From the NCBI GenBank assembly GCA_023228025.1, contig JALOCD010000022.1, positions 1 to 44,725 on the forward strand: DNA of 44,725 nucleotides. The letters run 5' to 3'. How positions within the stretch are numbered: position 1 is the stretch's first letter; each line of letters starts with the position of its first letter. The DNA comes from Prolixibacteraceae bacterium. Its GTDB lineage: Bacteria; Bacteroidota; Bacteroidia; Bacteroidales; Prolixibacteraceae. The notes beneath the pieces are model-generated. The model saw only the letters and a list, made by a program, of their open reading frames with translations. It had not been told where the DNA came from and ran no database searches. This document shows positions 8,349-17,307 of the stretch, in pieces. Both the position numbers and the translations under genes were made by a program.

Positions 8349-9215
8349 ATGAAGACAAAATTGATGGTTATTTTATTCGCAGCAGCCATACTTGGTTCAT
8401 GCGTCAGTTCCAAAAAATTCAAGGGTTCCCAGGCCCAATTGGCCCAGCAAAAATCGGTAGTAGCCAAAACGCAGCAGGATCTTTCAGGTTGTGAAGGTGA
8501 AAAGAGAAAACTGGAGACAAAAATTCTTGATCTTCAGTCTCAACTGGCTATTTTGAAAGACCAAAATACTTTTTTCAAAGAGAACAATACCCAGGCGTTG
8601 AAGCAGTTGGAAAACCTTTCGGTCATCTCCAGTTCACAGGCCGAGAGCATCAAGAAATCCATGGAAAACATGGGGGTCAAAGACCACATGATTTATAGTC
8701 TGCAGTCTTCACTGGCACAACGTGATTCGCTGAACATGGCCCTGGTGATGAACCTGAAAGGCGCCATCGGTAACCTCGATGACAAGGATATCAACATCAA
8801 GGTCGACAAAGGGGTCGTCTACATCGACATTTCCGATAAGATGCTCTTCCAGAGCGGCAGCTACAACATTACCCAAAGGGCTAGCGAAGTTTTGGGCAAA
8901 GTGGCAACCGTACTGAAAAATCAGAAAGACATTGAGTTCATGGTGGAAGGACATACGGATAATGTTCCATTTAGCAGGGGCGATCTGCTGGACAACTGGG
9001 ACCTCAGCGTTAAAAGGGCGACAGCTGTTGTCAGGGTACTGCAAAACAAGTATGGATTAAGCCCATCCATGATGACTGCTGCCGGGAGGAGTGAATACCA
9101 ACCCCTTGGCGCCAATGATACAGCTGAAGGAAAGGCCGCCAATCGCCGTACCCGGATCGTGATCCTTCCACAGTTGGATCAATTCTTTAAATTGCTGGAA
9201 AGACCAGGGAGGTAA
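8349..9215 (+). CDS. OmpA-family outer-membrane lipoprotein
   Basis: A 288-residue lipoprotein. The signal peptide ends in lipobox LGSC with lipidated Cys18. Residues 25-125 are Gln/Lys/Glu-rich and predicted coiled coil. The C-terminal OmpA/MotB domain (about 150-275) has a VYIDISDKMLFQSGS strand, the peptidoglycan-contacting VEGHTDNVPF, the DLSVKRA helix and ANRRTRIVI. The role is to tether the outer membrane to peptidoglycan; the coiled coil may serve as a spacer or oligomerisation element. It stands alone between a putative promoter and a strong terminator, so it is probably monocistronic. Length is normal for Bacteroidota OmpA-like lipoproteins. Confidence 0.88.
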   Translation: MKTKLMVILFAAAILGSCVSSKKFKGSQAQLAQQKSVVAKTQQDLSGCEGEKRKLETKILDLQSQLAILKDQNTFFKENNTQALKQLENLSVISSSQAESIKKSMENMGVKDHMIYSLQSSLAQRDSLNMALVMNLKGAIGNLDDKDINIKVDKGVVYIDISDKMLFQSGSYNITQRASEVLGKVATVLKNQKDIEFMVEGHTDNVPFSRGDLLDNWDLSVKRATAVVRVLQNKYGLSPSMMTAAGRSEYQPLGANDTAEGKAANRRTRIVILPQLDQFFKLLERPGR

Positions 9216-9284
9216 GGAAAGACTGAGATGACTGAAATGACGGAAAGAAAGATAGGATGACTAGGAAGACTGGGACGAAGGGGA

Positions 9285-9320
9285 AAAAGGATGATCGGGT
9301 TTACTGATCATCCTTTTTTT
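9285..9320 (+). terminator. Rho-independent terminator after the OmpA-type gene
   Basis: AAAGGATGATC at 9286-9296 pairs with GATCATCCTTT at 9306-9316, leaving a 9-nt loop and ending in a run of T to 9320. The A-rich 5' side could also terminate minus-strand transcripts. Confidence 0.85.
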
Positions 9321-9424
9321 ATAATTTTATCATCAATACTACTTCCAGGTATTATTCGCTCAGTCCCAATAATTCGTAATTCAATGTCATTTATATAGAA
9401 TGATGCTCCGTTTTCTGAGTGATC

Positions 9425-9453
9425 AACTCCGCAGGAGTTTTCCGTGAATAACC
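9425..9453. repeat. Intergenic repeat around 'aactccgcaggagtt', left of the IS
   Basis: AACTCCGCAGGAGTT is a palindrome followed by TTCCGTGAATAACC. The reverse complement, with small changes, occurs at 11268-11296 on the other side of the IS4 element. The IS therefore sits inside or next to a cluster of these dispersed repeats. The rest of 9321-9465 shows no gene I can support. Confidence 0.6.
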
Positions 9454-9606
9454 CCCAGTACAACTGCATAGCCGTCAGGCTATGCGTATATATCACACTG
9501 AAATACAGTGATATATGGCATAGTTTCTTTTTTTACCCCTTTTCTTTTGGAATTGGGGCTTGAATTTGTAAACTTTACCATTTCAAATAACTTTTTTCGT
9601 TAATTA

Positions 9607-9639
9607 AAGGGGCAAGGTTCGGTCTTTGTCCCCTTTTTG
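9607..9639 (-). terminator. Hairpin just downstream of the transposase gene
   Basis: On the minus strand AAAAAGGGGACAAAG pairs imperfectly with CTTGCCCCTTT, followed by TTTAATTAA. It lies 6-40 bp beyond the transposase stop. It is a plausible terminator, also readable from the plus strand, where it ends in TTTTT. Confidence 0.45.
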
Positions 9640-9644
9640 ATGCT

Positions 9645-11042
9645 TTAAATATAGCCATAATAATTTGATTTATAAACAAATAGATTAATTATTTCACTTA
9701 AATTATTCCTTTCTTTTCGGTTTTCTTTCCAATGATTTGAAGAGAATAATCCGATCAACTTCATTAAATTCTTTTCTGATTTCTTCCTTCTCTCTTTCCA
9801 AATACTCTTCAGGTTGCTAAATGAATCTTGAAGTGTCTTAAAACATTTATATTCACTCAGAATTTGCCTCGTTTTTTTGAAATGGTATCCTTGCAGGTTT
9901 CGGATGATTTGTAAGTTTACTATAATCAAAATTAGTTTTGCAAACAGCAAGCAGGCAAACCGTTCATATTTCATTGGCTGTAATTTGTGGATCGCGCATA
10001 CGGACTTCCAGCTTTTAAACATTAATTCAACCTGCCAGCGTAATCGGTATAGGAGCATTACCTCTTCAAGGGAAATATTCTCGGCTGAGACATTTGTTAT
10101 AAACAAATTGAACCGGCAACGTGCCTTGTAATCATCTGAAGTTTTCCATCCTTTAAATTTGTTGTATTCATTTATTTTTCTTATCCTTTCTTCATAAACC
10201 TTTTCAGGGACAATATCAACAATTAATCGCAATTCTACTTGATCCACCTTGCCTACAAGTACCTGCTTCTCACAACTTGTGAGCTTGTGTTTGCTCATAT
10301 GGGCATACAATTCCTTAAATTCCAGACTATCTGTTTGTCCCAAATCGTAGATTAGTGTAGAGACATTAAGTCTGCTTATAAAGAATGCACCTTCATTAGC
10401 AAAACCGGTCAATACTGACAGATTGTAATAGCCAAGATCACGTAGGATTAAATCGTCTTTGTTAATTTTCCCCTTGGTCTCAGCGGCATCAATGGCATCG
10501 TTTCGTACTCCTTCTGTTACGTTCAAATCCAATATCTTACCACTACGTAAATCATATTCATACTGGATGCACACACAAGCTTTGGTTACAAGTCTGCCAC
10601 CAGTTCCTTTAAAATGTTCACGTAGCCTGTTGTCAACATTAAATTTGGTTGAATCTTTGATACATACCTGGTTAAACTGGGGAAGAAAATCAGCACAAAA
10701 CACCCTGCTCAATTGTCTCTCCAATACTTCTTTTAACACATCCAGTACAAACACAACTGCTTCACCTGTGAAACGACCATCAATGGATTGCTTTGCAATC
10801 TTTAATCCACAAACGGCCAAAGCACTCGAGGAGGCTTGAGATAAACTGCAAAGTTGTGAATGAGAAGCACAATAAAGCAATAAATCAAAGAACTTGGTCG
10901 GTGTAAACTCGCAACTGCGTTTATAAAAACCACTTGCTACAGCTTTCTTTTGAAGCTCTTTTTCAGAAAAAACCTCGCGCAGCGTTGCCGAGAATGAACT
11001 CGAAAAATCAGAAAGGATACCCCCTACTTTATACTCGAAAAA
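9645..11042 (-). CDS. IS4-family DDE transposase (start codon unresolved)
   Basis: The DDE catalytic residues are visible: Asp in IKDSTKFN, Asp in LRDLGYYN, and Glu in the IS4 Y-(2)-R-(3)-E-(6)-K signature YRLRWQVELMFKSWK. The C terminus is Lys/Asn-rich. The only conventional start is TTG at 10880, yet family-like N-terminal sequence continues upstream (REVFSEKELQKKAVASGFYK, then RSCEFTPTKFFDLL). It stays open to 11042, just after a TGA, with no ATG, GTG or TTG in that extension. Either a rare start (ATC 11018 or CTG 10982) is used or the true start was lost. A repeated CTGATTTTTCGAGT at this point hints at a small duplication. Activity is doubtful without a verified start. Confidence 0.8.
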   Translation of the reverse strand, partial: FFEYKVGGILSDFSSSFSATLREVFSEKELQKKAVASGFYKRSCEFTPTKFFDLLLYCASHSQLCSLSQASSSALAVCGLKIAKQSIDGRFTGEAVVFVLDVLKEVLERQLSRVFCADFLPQFNQVCIKDSTKFNVDNRLREHFKGTGGRLVTKACVCIQYEYDLRSGKILDLNVTEGVRNDAIDAAETKGKINKDDLILRDLGYYNLSVLTGFANEGAFFISRLNVSTLIYDLGQTDSLEFKELYAHMSKHKLTSCEKQVLVGKVDQVELRLIVDIVPEKVYEERIRKINEYNKFKGWKTSDDYKARCRFNLFITNVSAENISLEEVMLLYRLRWQVELMFKSWKSVCAIHKLQPMKYERFACLLFAKLILIIVNLQIIRNLQGYHFKKTRQILSEYKCFKTLQDSFSNLKSIWKERRKKSEKNLMKLIGLFSSNHWKENRKERNNLSEIINLFVYKSNYYGYI

Positions 11043-11129
11043 TCAGCAGACCGATAAAACCAAATAATTAACTCAATTTCACTAACTTGCAGACTTTAGC
11101 CTGACGGCTATGCGGTGCAACCGGGGGAC

Positions 11130-11300
11130 GAAAAGGATGAAAATATCATGAACCCCGCCGGGGTTTCCCAATAACAAGGTATTGCAAGCTTTATCCTGAA
11201 ATTGTTGGGTAACTCCTACAGAGTTTATTTTCACTTGTACCTTTCTCTTCCTCCGGTTAAAACCGGAGGTTATTCGTGGGCAACTCCTGCGGAGTTCTAT
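11130..11300. repeat. Cluster of short palindromes right of the IS
   Basis: This stretch contains CCCCGCCGGGG, CTCCGGTTAAAACCGGAG and AACTCCTGCGGAGTT, separated by AT-rich spacers. The last is the reverse-complement partner of 9425-9453. No gene is apparent before the LtaS-like gene ends at 11350. Confidence 0.55.
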
Positions 11301-11349
11301 AAACTAAACGACTGTGATTCGTAATCTTTAATATGTAATTTTTAATTCC

Positions 11350-13440
11350 TTAAGGTCTGTTGTATTTTTTTATGGAGTCCGGTATCAGCTGATTCCCTTT
11401 GGTCGCAAAATTGTTTTTTGCCTTGTAATTGGCAAACTGTTTCTGAAGCTGGTCATTCAGCGCTGGATTATTTTCCGGTTCGATGTTGAGGTCGGGGTAG
11501 ACTTTGTAAAGCGTGGACCCGGAAATAAAATGATCCCCGCTGATGTAGTCTGTCAGCTCACCGGTATTGCGTTTTAACGGATATTCATTTAGGTTTCGGA
11601 AGGCCGGATTGGTATCCAGACCATGTCCGATCCACGAGGTCACTGAAGGAAGGGTGAGGTGAATCCTGTCTTTTAGCCACGCCAGCAACGATGGGGTCAC
11701 ATCGTAGTGGGTCACGATGGAGCTAAAGGCCTCTGCCATTTTAAGCATGGGTGAGTAAATTACCAGGGGCACATGGAATCGGTCGAGCTGGGTACTGATA
11801 GGAATTTCAGGCATCCGGTGGTCGCCGGTTATGACGAAGATGGTGTTTTCATAGCTCCTCAGTTTGCTGATCTCCTGGAAGAAATACCTTAGCGCATCGT
11901 CGAAATAGAACATAGTCGCGAACTGTGGGATATACTGACGGTTGTATTTCTTTTGATCCTCCGTCAGGTGCTGCTCTGCCATTCTTTTCTCGACAAGATC
12001 GTTGTAATGTTGTTGATCGGGCACCATGAAAGGGTTGTGCATGGAGAGGGTAAGCATCACATCCACCCTTTTTTCGGTCTCATGTGATTTCAGGTCGGTC
12101 AGGTACTTTTTGAAAATGTCGAGGTCGCCATATCCCCACGAATATCCGTTTTTGTCGGAGGGCAATTGTTTGTATTCGGTGCCATAATCGTGGATCCCAA
12201 CTATTTTTGTGGTTCCCTCACGTCGGAGGAAAGGTTCCATGGCATCAAATTTGGTATCACCACCGTAGTAGAAAGATGAGGTATAGCCGGCCCTGTTGAT
12301 CAGCAGGCTGATCAGGCTCAGGTGATCCGGCATTTTATCTCCCAGATCGGCGAAACCCTTTTCTCCAAACGGTAGTGATCCCAGCATGGATGGAAGCACA
12401 CTGAAGGTACGGCCCGATGTGCTAAGGCAATTTTCCCAGTAGAGGCTTTTGGCCATAAGCGAATCGAGGAACGGGGTAAAGCTTCCCAGATAAGCCCCTT
12501 CGCCACAATAAGCCCTGCCAAGACTTTCTACCAAAATGAAAACGATAGATGGGGCAGTGGTGTCGGATTTAAAAAATGGCGCTAGCACATCCGGGGTACT
12601 CTCCTTATGTAGAAAGGGATAATCCTGGCTCAGATAGGTAAATGGATTTTCGGGGTTCAGCGAATTCCCGGTATTCTGAATCAAAGGTTCGTTCAGGTTT
12701 GATAACTGAACGCCATCAGGCTTAATATCTTCCGCCACCTGGGTTTTGCCATTCAATTCGAAGTTGGATGGTTCGTTTGTTTGGCTGAAATATGTCAGCA
12801 TGCTCCCGCTGAAAAGATTGAATTTGTTGGCGGCAATGTTCAAGCTGAATTCATTTTTGTAGTCGACCGGATCCGGATTGTACCTGCCGATGGGAAGAAA
12901 GGCTAATATCAGGGAAAGAATATAAAACCTGATTACCTGATGCGCAATTTTGAAATAGTAAAGTTTGTGGAATAAATACCAGGTAATCCCCAAAAGGATC
13001 AGGACAGGAGCAAAAGTTGTAAGGCTGAATTGACCGGAAGCATCAACCGTTTGTTTGATCTCTGCGGCTGAATATCCTAGCAGGTCTGATCCTAAAGGGG
13101 TTCTGGTGGTGGCGAAATATTGCAGCAGTAAAATCTCGCCTCCCACGACAACAGCCGTGATGGCTCCGAAAAAAATCCGGGCAGCCCGAATGCTGAAATG
13201 ATCAATGATCAGGAATGGGATTAGTAAAATTACAGATAATCTGAGAGAAAGGGATAGGTCAAATCTGATTCCGTACATCAACTCACTGGTACTTCCGGCA
13301 GGATAACCAGCCTTCCCTGAGATAAACAGGATTTCATAAAACCTTACCAGGATAATTAGGAGGGTCATTAGCAAACTCAGCGAAATGAACCGTTTGATCG
13401 ATTGGCGCAGCAGGTATTGAAAGGGAGGTGTGTGATCCAT
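11350..13440 (-). CDS. LtaS-like membrane sulfatase-fold transferase (copy 1)
   Basis: A 696-residue inner-membrane protein with about five N-terminal transmembrane helices (residues 15-190), a linker, and a periplasmic alkaline-phosphatase/sulfatase-fold domain from about 290. Metal-site landmarks are FILVESLGR (Glu), a Thr in SGRTFSVLPS as probable nucleophile, LSMHNPF (His) and ITGDHRMPE (Asp-His). Members of this superfamily move phospho-head groups such as glycerol-phosphate or phosphoethanolamine onto glycans or lipid A. The exact donor and acceptor cannot be read. It starts 9 bp after the TPR/YaiO-like gene stops, so the two form an operon. A second member of the family is encoded divergently at 15195. 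Confidence 0.82.
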   Translation of the reverse strand: MDHTPPFQYLLRQSIKRFISLSLLMTLLIILVRFYEILFISGKAGYPAGSTSELMYGIRFDLSLSLRLSVILLIPFLIIDHFSIRAARIFFGAITAVVVGGEILLLQYFATTRTPLGSDLLGYSAAEIKQTVDASGQFSLTTFAPVLILLGITWYLFHKLYYFKIAHQVIRFYILSLILAFLPIGRYNPDPVDYKNEFSLNIAANKFNLFSGSMLTYFSQTNEPSNFELNGKTQVAEDIKPDGVQLSNLNEPLIQNTGNSLNPENPFTYLSQDYPFLHKESTPDVLAPFFKSDTTAPSIVFILVESLGRAYCGEGAYLGSFTPFLDSLMAKSLYWENCLSTSGRTFSVLPSMLGSLPFGEKGFADLGDKMPDHLSLISLLINRAGYTSSFYYGGDTKFDAMEPFLRREGTTKIVGIHDYGTEYKQLPSDKNGYSWGYGDLDIFKKYLTDLKSHETEKRVDVMLTLSMHNPFMVPDQQHYNDLVEKRMAEQHLTEDQKKYNRQYIPQFATMFYFDDALRYFFQEISKLRSYENTIFVITGDHRMPEIPISTQLDRFHVPLVIYSPMLKMAEAFSSIVTHYDVTPSLLAWLKDRIHLTLPSVTSWIGHGLDTNPAFRNLNEYPLKRNTGELTDYISGDHFISGSTLYKVYPDLNIEPENNPALNDQLQKQFANYKAKNNFATKGNQLIPDSIKKYNRP

Positions 13441-13449
13441 GGCGCTGAA

Positions 13450-14679
13450 TTAAAAGAATCTTGTAATTCCAATATCTAAGGTGTAATTCAATACATATCC
13501 CAGGTTTGGAAACTCTTCGTTTGCCAGTGAGACTCCAAGGTTTGTCGTCCAGATTTTGTTAAAAAGGTGGTTGAATTCGATCCTTGCAGATTGTGATTTC
13601 AAATTCAGATAGGTGGAACTCCCATCACCGTAGCGCCTGTCGTCGGGCGAGACGCCATATCCAAATCTCAAACCGATGTAATCTTCCGGATCGGCGAAGT
13701 AACGGCGGGCCTGTATCGAACCCGAGACTGAGGTGCCAGAGGAGGATGGCGTCACAAACGACCTGAGCGAAATCCAGTAATTGCCTACATATTTTCCAAC
13801 CGTTCCGGTCATCATGAAGGTATTGGAGTTGGCGAAGAAGAGCGCCCTCATTCCCAGGGAGCCTTCAAAGGCCTTGGGGAAGCTGTGGTACCACTCTGCT
13901 CCGGATCTTACTTTTGGGAAGATGGAGAGATTGGAGTAACCCGCGTTGAGATAGAGATAATTGTTTTCACTGATATGTGGGTAGGCATCCATCTCGTACT
14001 GAAACCCTTTCGACCCAAATCTGTCGGCCCAGTTGATCCGTCCGTAAATCAGTCCGATGGATGTTTTTCGGCCATAAGAAAGTGCGGCCAGCTGCCACGG
14101 ATCTTTGTTCGATTTCTTTTCAAAGATATCGTAGGTATAGGTAAGGCGTACCCTGTTTTTCATCTGGTCGAGCCGGATTTCCAAAAGTTTTTTTCTGGCT
14201 TCGGCATTGGCCGGATTGATTTGCAGCAATGTTTCCAGCTGGCCGGTAGCTTGTTTGTAATCTTGCATCGCATTGAGAATTTTGGCTTTTTTAAGCATGA
14301 AATGCTCGTCTTTCGCATTTTTTGCCAAAGCAATGTCGCAATAACTTATTGCATCAATATATTTATTGTCCCAATACTGCACATCGGAAATGGCATCCAG
14401 GGCATCCCAGTGTGCCGGATAGCGTTTCAATACCTCTGCAATCACCACCCTGCTCGAATCGTATCTCCCGTCCCAGGCGAATGTTCTGGCCATCAGTACG
14501 GCCACATCGGCATCGTATTCTTTGGCCAGTACCATTCGGCAAACTTGCCTGGCTTTTTCGCGTTCACCCTTGTATGCCAGCTCTTTGGCTTCCTGGTAAG
14601 TTTGCCCTTTGCCGGTTAATGCGGTAAATACAAGAAGTACAATAAGGGAAAATGAGAAAAAATGCTTTTGATAGTTCAT
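13450..14679 (-). CDS. TPR plus YaiO-family outer-membrane barrel protein
   Basis: This protein of about 409 residues has a signal peptide (MNYQKHFFSFSLIVLLVFTA, cleaved near GKGQ). About four TPR-type helix pairs follow (to roughly residue 165). The C-terminal barrel has alternating aromatic strands and ends in ...DIGITRFF, a typical outer-membrane C-terminal Phe. This matches the YaiO family layout. The frame is open to 14715, but the ATG at 14679 gives a clean signal peptide. YaiO-type proteins are associated with surface polysaccharides; here the tight link to an LtaS-like transferase suggests a role in export or placement of a modified glycan. That role is inference. Confidence 0.8.
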   Translation of the reverse strand: MNYQKHFFSFSLIVLLVFTALTGKGQTYQEAKELAYKGEREKARQVCRMVLAKEYDADVAVLMARTFAWDGRYDSSRVVIAEVLKRYPAHWDALDAISDVQYWDNKYIDAISYCDIALAKNAKDEHFMLKKAKILNAMQDYKQATGQLETLLQINPANAEARKKLLEIRLDQMKNRVRLTYTYDIFEKKSNKDPWQLAALSYGRKTSIGLIYGRINWADRFGSKGFQYEMDAYPHISENNYLYLNAGYSNLSIFPKVRSGAEWYHSFPKAFEGSLGMRALFFANSNTFMMTGTVGKYVGNYWISLRSFVTPSSSGTSVSGSIQARRYFADPEDYIGLRFGYGVSPDDRRYGDGSSTYLNLKSQSARIEFNHLFNKIWTTNLGVSLANEEFPNLGYVLNYTLDIGITRFF

Positions 14680-14833
14680 GATAAAGGGTGGTAGTCTATG
14701 GTTGGTGTTTGTCATTTAAATGTATGTTGATGTCCGTTTTATCTGAAAAATATTTAGAATTATTCATTGTTGTCCGGTTATTGATATTCTTTATCCGCTA
14801 CGCGGAATTTAGACATTGTAGCATTAATTGTTC

Positions 14834-14964
14834 CTACAATACTGTATCCGCTACGCGGAAAACTAATTTATCGATATTGCTGAAGATCAATGCTTAATAT
14901 TTTTTATTTTCAATTAATAAAGGAACGGCTGTATATTTTCCGCGTAGCGGATACAGTATTGTAG
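14834..14964. repeat. 29-bp perfect inverted repeat with nested 'ccgctacgcgg' dyads
   Basis: The arm at 14834-14862 (CTACAATACTGTATCCGCTA...) is exactly reverse-complemented at 14936-14964, with 73 bp between. Each arm contains the dyad TCCGCTACGCGGA. A third free copy of the dyad lies at about 14792-14806, and a relative, CCACGTAGTGG, near 14990. It lies between the divergent barrel and LtaS-like genes, so it could be a MITE, a bidirectional terminator/attenuator or a regulator site. No open frame of interest lies within. Confidence 0.8.
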
Positions 14965-15107
14965 AAAGCAAAGCCCAAGGTGCATTATACCACGTAGTGG
15001 TTAAAGACATCAAGTTATAATATTCGATTTTATATAGATAACTCAAATTTACCAAAATGGTTCAATTAAACTGCGAAAAAAAAGCAGAATAAATAAAACG
15101 GTATTTT

Positions 15108-15115
15108 TATATTTG
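15108..15115 (+). promoter_or_regulatory. Putative -7 box for the second LtaS-like gene
   Basis: TATATTTG matches TAnnTTTG exactly and lies 80 bp upstream of the ATG at 15195. No TTG is visible at the expected -33 distance, so the call rests on the -7 box alone. Confidence 0.35.
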
Positions 15116-15194
15116 ACCTCCGACCGGGAAAGTCATTAAGTTAAGCAGTTTCTCAAACAAAATATGGGTGAGATACTCACCCGCTAAAATCTAT

Positions 15195-17117
15195 ATGGAA
15201 AAGCGAATTAGAAAAATAGCAAACACCAGGTACGGCATTCTTCTGTGGATACTGGTGGTATTTCTGGCGACAGCCTTTGTCAGCCGAACTGTCTTGATGG
15301 GCTTCTCATTCAAAGAGGTAGAGATGGGACTCCTTCCATTGTTGAAGATTTACCTCCTGGGCCTCTTTTTTGACCTGGTAGCTTTCTCCTATTTCATGAT
15401 CCCGATCGTACTGATCCTGACATTTGTGACCGACCGGGCGCTGAAAAAGTGGTTTCTCTACCTCCTCTTTTTCATCACCTTCTTTATCATCCTCTTCAAC
15501 GGAGTCTCGGAATATTTTTTCTGGGAAGAGTTTGGCGTGCGCTACAACTTTATTGCCGTCGATTACCTGGTCTATACCACCGAGGTACTGGGGAATATCA
15601 ACCAGTCCTACCCGATCCCCTTCCTGGTATCTGCCATTGTGGTACTCAACCTCGGGATCATCTATTTCCTGGTAAGGTCTAAGAAACTTGATCCCATCGC
15701 CGAAAGCAAAAGCCTCCTTCGTAACCGGATAAAGATTGCCCCTTTCCTGCTCCTTCTGCCGCTGCTGGCCTATTTTACGGTCAACTACACCTGGGCCGAG
15801 AAGGGCAAAAACCGTTACAACAACGAACTTTCCAAGAACGGGGTTTACTCCCTTTTCGCCGCCTTTTTCAGCAACGAACTGGACTATGAGACCTTTTATA
15901 CCAAAAGGGCCAATCCCGATAATTTCAAAGATTTGAACAACCTGCTGAAAAGCGCCAACAGCACGGCCAAAGGAACCGATCAGTTTGACGTGACCAGGTT
16001 GATCTCCAATTCCGGAGAGGAGAAGAAATACAATCTCATTTTTATAACAGTCGAAAGTTTGAGCGGCGAATTTCTAGAATACCTCGGCAGCAAAAAGGGA
16101 AAACTGACGCCACATCTGGATACGCTGGTCAACCATTCGCTGCTTTTCACCAACTTCTATGCCGTGGGTACCCGCACCATTTGGGGACTGGAGGCCGTTG
16201 CCCTTTCCGCCCCTCCCAAACCCGGACAGAGCGTAATCAAGCGTGCCAACAACGAAAACATGTTCTCCATGGGACAGATTTTCAAACAAAAGGGATACGC
16301 CCTCAAGTTTATCTACGGAGGGAACGGCTACTTCGACAACATGAACTCTTTTTACGAAAACAATGGCTATTCCACCATCGACAAAAACGATTTTGCCAAA
16401 GGTGAGATCACTTTTGCCAATGCGTGGGGCATGTGCGATCAGGATCTCCTGAACCGCGTATTGAAAGAGTCGGACAGCTCTTTTGCCGGAGGAAAACCCT
16501 TCCTGAACCTGGCCATGACCACCTCCAACCACCGTCCGTTTACCTATCCCGAGGGGATGGTGGATATCCCTTCCGGGAAAAACAGGGAGGGTGCAGTGAA
16601 ATATTGTGATTATGCCATCGGCGAATTTATCAGGAAAGCCAGCCAAAAGCCCTGGTTCAGCAATACGCTGATTGTGGTAATGGCCGACCATTGCGCGGGC
16701 AGCGCCGGACAAGCCGAATTGCCCTTTATGGATTACCGGATTCCGCTGATCATCTACAATCCAGGATTGGTTGCCCCACAGAAAGTAGACAAACTGTGCA
16801 GCCAAATTGATGTGGCCCCGACGCTTTTCGGTCTGCTCAACTGGAGTTATGAGAGCAAATTTTTCGGAAAAGACATCATCAAAATGGAACCGGCCGAGGA
16901 GCGTGCCTTTATTGCCAATTACCAGAAACTCGGATACATCAAAAATGACCGTCTGACTATTCTAAGCCCGCAGGAGAAGGTAACCTATTACAAGATCGAC
17001 CGCAATCAAGGAACTACTGAAGTGGCCCCAAAAGACCAGGGCTTGCTGAACGAGGCGATTACCTATTATCAATCCGCCAACTACGTTTACAAGAACAGGC
17101 TTAACAAATGGAATTGA
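15195..17117 (+). CDS. LtaS-like membrane sulfatase-fold transferase (copy 2)
   Basis: A 640-residue inner-membrane protein: five transmembrane helices in residues 1-200, then a periplasmic sulfatase-fold domain. Active-site landmarks are FITVESLSGEF (Glu), Thr in VGTRTIWGLEA as likely nucleophile, TTSNHRPFTYPE (His) and VVMADHCAGS (Asp-His). The ATG at 15195 (MEKRIRKIA) directly precedes the first helix; the in-frame GTG at 15168 would add nine unrelated residues. It is divergent from the barrel/LtaS operon and followed by a PAP2 phosphatase. Sequence differs clearly from copy 1, so the two probably have different acceptors rather than being a recent duplication. Confidence 0.82.
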   Translation: MEKRIRKIANTRYGILLWILVVFLATAFVSRTVLMGFSFKEVEMGLLPLLKIYLLGLFFDLVAFSYFMIPIVLILTFVTDRALKKWFLYLLFFITFFIILFNGVSEYFFWEEFGVRYNFIAVDYLVYTTEVLGNINQSYPIPFLVSAIVVLNLGIIYFLVRSKKLDPIAESKSLLRNRIKIAPFLLLLPLLAYFTVNYTWAEKGKNRYNNELSKNGVYSLFAAFFSNELDYETFYTKRANPDNFKDLNNLLKSANSTAKGTDQFDVTRLISNSGEEKKYNLIFITVESLSGEFLEYLGSKKGKLTPHLDTLVNHSLLFTNFYAVGTRTIWGLEAVALSAPPKPGQSVIKRANNENMFSMGQIFKQKGYALKFIYGGNGYFDNMNSFYENNGYSTIDKNDFAKGEITFANAWGMCDQDLLNRVLKESDSSFAGGKPFLNLAMTTSNHRPFTYPEGMVDIPSGKNREGAVKYCDYAIGEFIRKASQKPWFSNTLIVVMADHCAGSAGQAELPFMDYRIPLIIYNPGLVAPQKVDKLCSQIDVAPTLFGLLNWSYESKFFGKDIIKMEPAEERAFIANYQKLGYIKNDRLTILSPQEKVTYYKIDRNQGTTEVAPKDQGLLNEAITYYQSANYVYKNRLNKWN

Positions 17118-17178
17118 GATGGGTATTAATAGTCCATCAGTGCCTAATCAATAAAACCGGTAAATGAATAGCAAAAAG

Positions 17179-17278
17179 GTTCACGCAAAGGACGCAAAGA
17201 AAAACCGTAAAAGAGCGCAAAGTTCAGTCCTAACTTCTTTGCGTCCTTTGCGTCTTCCTTTGCGTCCTTTGCGTGAAC
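17179..17278. repeat. Palindromic 'gttcacgcaaaggacgcaaag' repeat
   Basis: GTTCACGCAAAGGACGCAAAG at the left is answered by CTTTGCGTCCTTTGCGTGAAC at the right. It is a strong long palindrome of the same family as 42363-42540. It falls inside the open frame upstream of the PAP2 gene. Confidence 0.8.
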
Positions 17279-17307
17279 TATTGAAGGTAAGTAATAGGAA
17301 AGAATTA

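Larger units (their letters stand above)
9466..11113 (-). mobile_element. IS4-family insertion sequence (boundaries provisional)
   Basis: The transposase gene is enclosed by a 17-bp perfect inverted repeat, GCATAGCCGTCAGGCTA, at 9466-9482 and in reverse at 11097-11113. The repeat contains its own small palindrome (TAGCC/GGCTA). No direct target duplication is visible outside the arms, so they could be the IS ends or a host hairpin repeat the IS entered. The size, about 1.65 kb, suits IS4-family elements. Confidence 0.6.

Noticed and set aside
9308..9496. 62-codon minus-strand frame next to the IS
   Set aside because: It runs through the terminator flank and a palindromic repeat; no domain and no conservation argument.
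13885..14619. 244-codon plus-strand frame
   Set aside because: It is antisense to the TPR/YaiO-like gene, which has a signal peptide, TPRs and a barrel.
16074..16805. 243-codon minus-strand frame
   Set aside because: It is antisense to the sulfatase domain of the second LtaS-like gene.
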